This document shows positions 6,425 to 8,217 of a stretch of DNA of 8,217 bases, one piece after another. This DNA comes from Chitinophagaceae bacterium (GTDB taxonomy: Bacteria > Bacteroidota > Bacteroidia > Chitinophagales > Chitinophagaceae). The notes under the pieces are model-generated. The model searched no databases, was not told the origin of the DNA, and saw only the letters and a program-made list of their open reading frames with translations. The stretch covers positions 1-8,217 of the forward strand of contig JAIPBY010000107.1 of NCBI GenBank assembly GCA_021738605.1, in the 5' to 3' direction. The position numbers and the translations under genes are program-made. Every line of letters begins with the position of its first letter. The stretch's first letter is position 1.

Positions 6425-7552
6425 TCAATAGGTGTTCACAACGTTGTACAACGTATCACGCTCTACAGGTTGTCTCCCCACTTGTTTGATAAGACCAACC
6501 AATTCGTCTGTGGTAAGCGTAGGATTTTGCTCCTCGCTTCCTGCCATGGAATAGATTTTGGTTGAATCATCAATGGTGCCATCCAGGTCATTTACGCCAA
6601 AGGAAAGGGTAAGCTGGGCCTGCTCCCTGCCCAACATGGGCCAATAGGCTTTGATGTGTGGGAAATTGTCCATGTAAATCCTCGCGATGGAATAAAGCTT
6701 CATGTCTTCAATGGAGCTCACCTCTGGGATATGGCTCATTTCATTGTCAAAGTTCCTGAATTTCAATGGGATGAAGGTATTGAAACCTTTGGTTTCATCC
6801 TGCTGGTTGCGCAGCCTTTCCATATGATCAATCCTGTGTTCGTATGATTCCACATGGCCATACAACATGGTTGCATTCGTGTGCATTCCCAACCGGTGCG
6901 CAATGGAATGGATATCAAGCCAGCCAGCTGCATCGACCTTGTCTGCGCAGATTTGTTCCCTCACCACTGGGTCAAAGATTTCAGCACCGCCCCCTGGAAG
7001 TGAATCCAGTCCGGCTTCGTGTAACAATTTCATGCCATCTGTCCTGCTGAGTTTGGCTTTCCTGAACATGTAGTCAAGTTCCACTGCTGTAAAGCCCTTG
7101 ATATGCAGATCTGGTCGGTAGGCCCTGATTTTTTTGATCAGCTCTTCAAAAAAATAAATATCCATTTTGGGATGAACGCCCCCAACAATATGCACTTCGG
7201 TGATGGGTTGGCCATCATACGCTTTCACTTTCTCCAGCATCTGGTCAATGCTTAGTTCCCAGCCTTCTTCCCGCTTTGAATACAGCTTGGAGTAGGAGCA
7301 GAACTTGCATGAAAAAACACAGACATTGGTTGGTTCAATATGAAAATTCCTGTTGAAATAGGTATTGTGTCCATGTTCTCTTTCACGGATGAAGTTGGCC
7401 ATTGTGCCCAACATGGCCAATGAACCTTTCTCAAAAAGCATCAAACCTTCTTCCGGACTGATTCTTTGCCTGTTTTCAATTTTGGATGCAATTGTTTTGA
7501 AGTCGGCGTTGAGCCCTGGCAAATCAATCAGGCTGGAGATAGATCCGTTCAT
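6425..7552 (-). CDS. mqnE: Aminofutalosine synthase MqnE (radical SAM, menaquinone synthesis)
   Basis: 375 residues from the ATG at 7552. MqnE joins 3-[(1-carboxyvinyl)oxy]benzoate, made by MqnA, to S-adenosylmethionine to give 6-amino-6-deoxyfutalosine in the alternative (futalosine) menaquinone pathway. The radical SAM cysteines are in CVFSCKFCSYSK (Cys78, 82 and 85), the CxxxCxxC motif, preceded by NTYFNRNFHIEPTNV. Other marks are EVHIVGGVHPKMD, the SAM-binding LPGGGAEIFDPVVREQICAD, and TNATMLYGHVES. The GAEIFDPVVREQIC segment and the NxYFNRNFHIEPTN lead-in favour MqnE over the related cyclase MqnC. The open frame extends six codons to a TTG at 7570, but that codon lies inside a strong -7 promoter box, so the ATG at 7552 is chosen. 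No other menaquinone gene lies in this window. Its 3' end faces sdaA, 10 bases away. Confidence 0.93.
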   Translation of the reverse strand: MNGSISSLIDLPGLNADFKTIASKIENRQRISPEEGLMLFEKGSLAMLGTMANFIREREHGHNTYFNRNFHIEPTNVCVFSCKFCSYSKLYSKREEGWELSIDQMLEKVKAYDGQPITEVHIVGGVHPKMDIYFFEELIKKIRAYRPDLHIKGFTAVELDYMFRKAKLSRTDGMKLLHEAGLDSLPGGGAEIFDPVVREQICADKVDAAGWLDIHSIAHRLGMHTNATMLYGHVESYEHRIDHMERLRNQQDETKGFNTFIPLKFRNFDNEMSHIPEVSSIEDMKLYSIARIYMDNFPHIKAYWPMLGREQAQLTLSFGVNDLDGTIDDSTKIYSMAGSEEQNPTLTTDELVGLIKQVGRQPVERDTLYNVVNTY

Positions 7553-7567
7553 TGTAGCGTCTTTGTG

Positions 7568-7600
7568 CAAAAATACACGCTGAATTCGGTCTGACCTAAA
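7568..7600 (-). promoter_or_regulatory. Promoter for mqnE
   Basis: On the minus strand TATTTTTG (7568-7575) is a perfect match to the Bacteroidota -7 consensus TAnnTTTG. Twenty bases upstream lies TTTAG (7596-7600), close to the -33 TTTG element. Transcription would start near 7561, giving a leader of about 10 bases before the ATG at 7552. This places the promoter in the 67-base gap after the T9SS cargo gene, so mqnE need not depend on read-through from it. No terminator hairpin for the upstream gene is evident in the gap. Confidence 0.65.
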
Positions 7601-7619
7601 CCTGTTGAACCCTCAGCCA

Positions 7620-8217
7620 TCATTGCAGCGTCTTAATTAATTTTTCAGTGATCGACTTGTCCGTGAATTGGATGTTCAGGAAATAAACTCCTGCAGGCAA
7701 TCCGGCCAGGTTGATTTGTTGCAAATTAACTGACTGTCCGGTTTTGTACTGATAGGAGAAAACGATACCACCTTTTGCATCTGACAACTGAATGTGCTTC
7801 AGGTTGCTTACAGCCGGGAAAAACTGGATAGCAGTATTGGTTGATGCAGGATTGGGGTAGAGCAGGTGTCCCTGCTCTTTCAACCGTTGGGGCAGGGTGA
7901 TGGATGTGATATTGACATTGTCTATGTAAACATTGTTGTTGCCATTGCCAATGTTGACGAAGCGCGCCATAAAGGTATTCTTGCCGTTCACGATGCCTGT
8001 CAGGTCAATACGTTCCTTTCTCCATTCTGTCGCGTTCAAGGGCTCAAATGAGATGGAGGTATTTTTATCTGCAGTGGACAGCGTTGATCCCCATTTTTTA
8101 TAAACGGACTGCCAGTTTTTGCCACAATCCCAGGAGATGGCTACCTCAAGTGTATCAGCTTTTGAAACAATCTGTGTAATGGCAGCAAGGTCAAAATCAA
8201 GGAATACAGAATCTGGA
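7620..8217 (-). CDS. C-terminal part of a large secreted protein with a T9SS type A sorting domain (runs off right edge)
   Basis: The minus-strand frame is open from the window edge to the TGA at 7620, showing the last 198 residues; no start codon is in view and the beginning lies outside. The last 80 or so residues (from HLLYPNPAS) are a type A T9SS C-terminal domain: the opening YPNPAS motif, the INLAGLPAGVYFLNIQ strand pair, and a basic end, KLIKTLQ. Such domains guide proteins through the outer membrane by the type IX system and are then cut off. Before it, at visible residues 1-110, is a beta-sandwich-like module with DSVFLDFDLAAI, LEVAISWDCGKNWQSVY, EWRKERIDLTG and NNVYIDNVNI. This resembles the jelly-roll modules that precede sorting domains in many Bacteroidota secreted metalloproteases and adhesins. 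The catalytic or binding part is out of view, so the function of the whole protein is unknown. Confidence 0.88.
   Translation of the reverse strand, partial: PDSVFLDFDLAAITQIVSKADTLEVAISWDCGKNWQSVYKKWGSTLSTADKNTSISFEPLNATEWRKERIDLTGIVNGKNTFMARFVNIGNGNNNVYIDNVNITSITLPQRLKEQGHLLYPNPASTNTAIQFFPAVSNLKHIQLSDAKGGIVFSYQYKTGQSVNLQQINLAGLPAGVYFLNIQFTDKSITEKLIKTLQ

Overview
This window reads as ordinary chromosomal DNA from a member of the Bacteroidota, probably from the Chitinophagia/Saprospiria/Sphingobacteriia side rather than gut Bacteroides. Four things point there: a C-terminal type IX secretion (T9SS) sorting domain at the right edge; a roughly 300-residue NusB, long for the family but common in this phylum; a futalosine-pathway menaquinone enzyme (MqnE); and start codons preceded by A-rich stretches instead of Shine-Dalgarno sites, with promoter boxes matching the phylum's TAnnTTTG pattern. 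The placement below phylum level is inference.

Layout, left to right. (1) 1-1092, minus strand: nusB followed by the first 43 codons of a small membrane-anchored protein of unknown function, probably one operon read leftward from a TAnnTTTG promoter just upstream of nusB. (2) 1093-1350: a divergent control region of 258 bases holding a nested inverted repeat between the nusB promoter and groES. (3) 1351-3302, plus strand: the groES-groEL chaperonin operon, closed by a perfect 12-bp hairpin. (4) 3363-4049, minus strand: a YhhN/TMEM86-family membrane protein (lysoplasmalogenase-like), convergent with groEL. (5) 4123-6414, plus strand: a small two-helix membrane protein, an FKBP-type peptidyl-prolyl isomerase lipoprotein, and a one-chain iron-sulfur L-serine dehydratase, with short gaps (41 and 40 bases) that would allow co-transcription. 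(6) 6425-7552, minus strand: mqnE, tail-to-tail with the serine dehydratase gene and driven by its own well-formed promoter at 7568-7600. (7) 7620-8217, minus strand: the C-terminal 198 residues of a large secreted T9SS cargo protein that runs off the right edge.

The genes are mostly housekeeping: transcription antitermination (NusB), protein folding in the cytoplasm (GroES/GroEL) and in the envelope (FKBP lipoprotein), serine catabolism to pyruvate, and menaquinone synthesis. No mobile element, CRISPR array, RNA gene, defence system or biosynthetic cluster is visible, and I do not see a previously undescribed system here. The points most worth checking are the nested dyad between nusB and groES, the terminal-residue cysteine of the serine dehydratase, the possible surface-export signal on the FKBP lipoprotein, and several start-codon corrections (groES, the YhhN protein, the FKBP protein and mqnE) that shorten the longest open frames.
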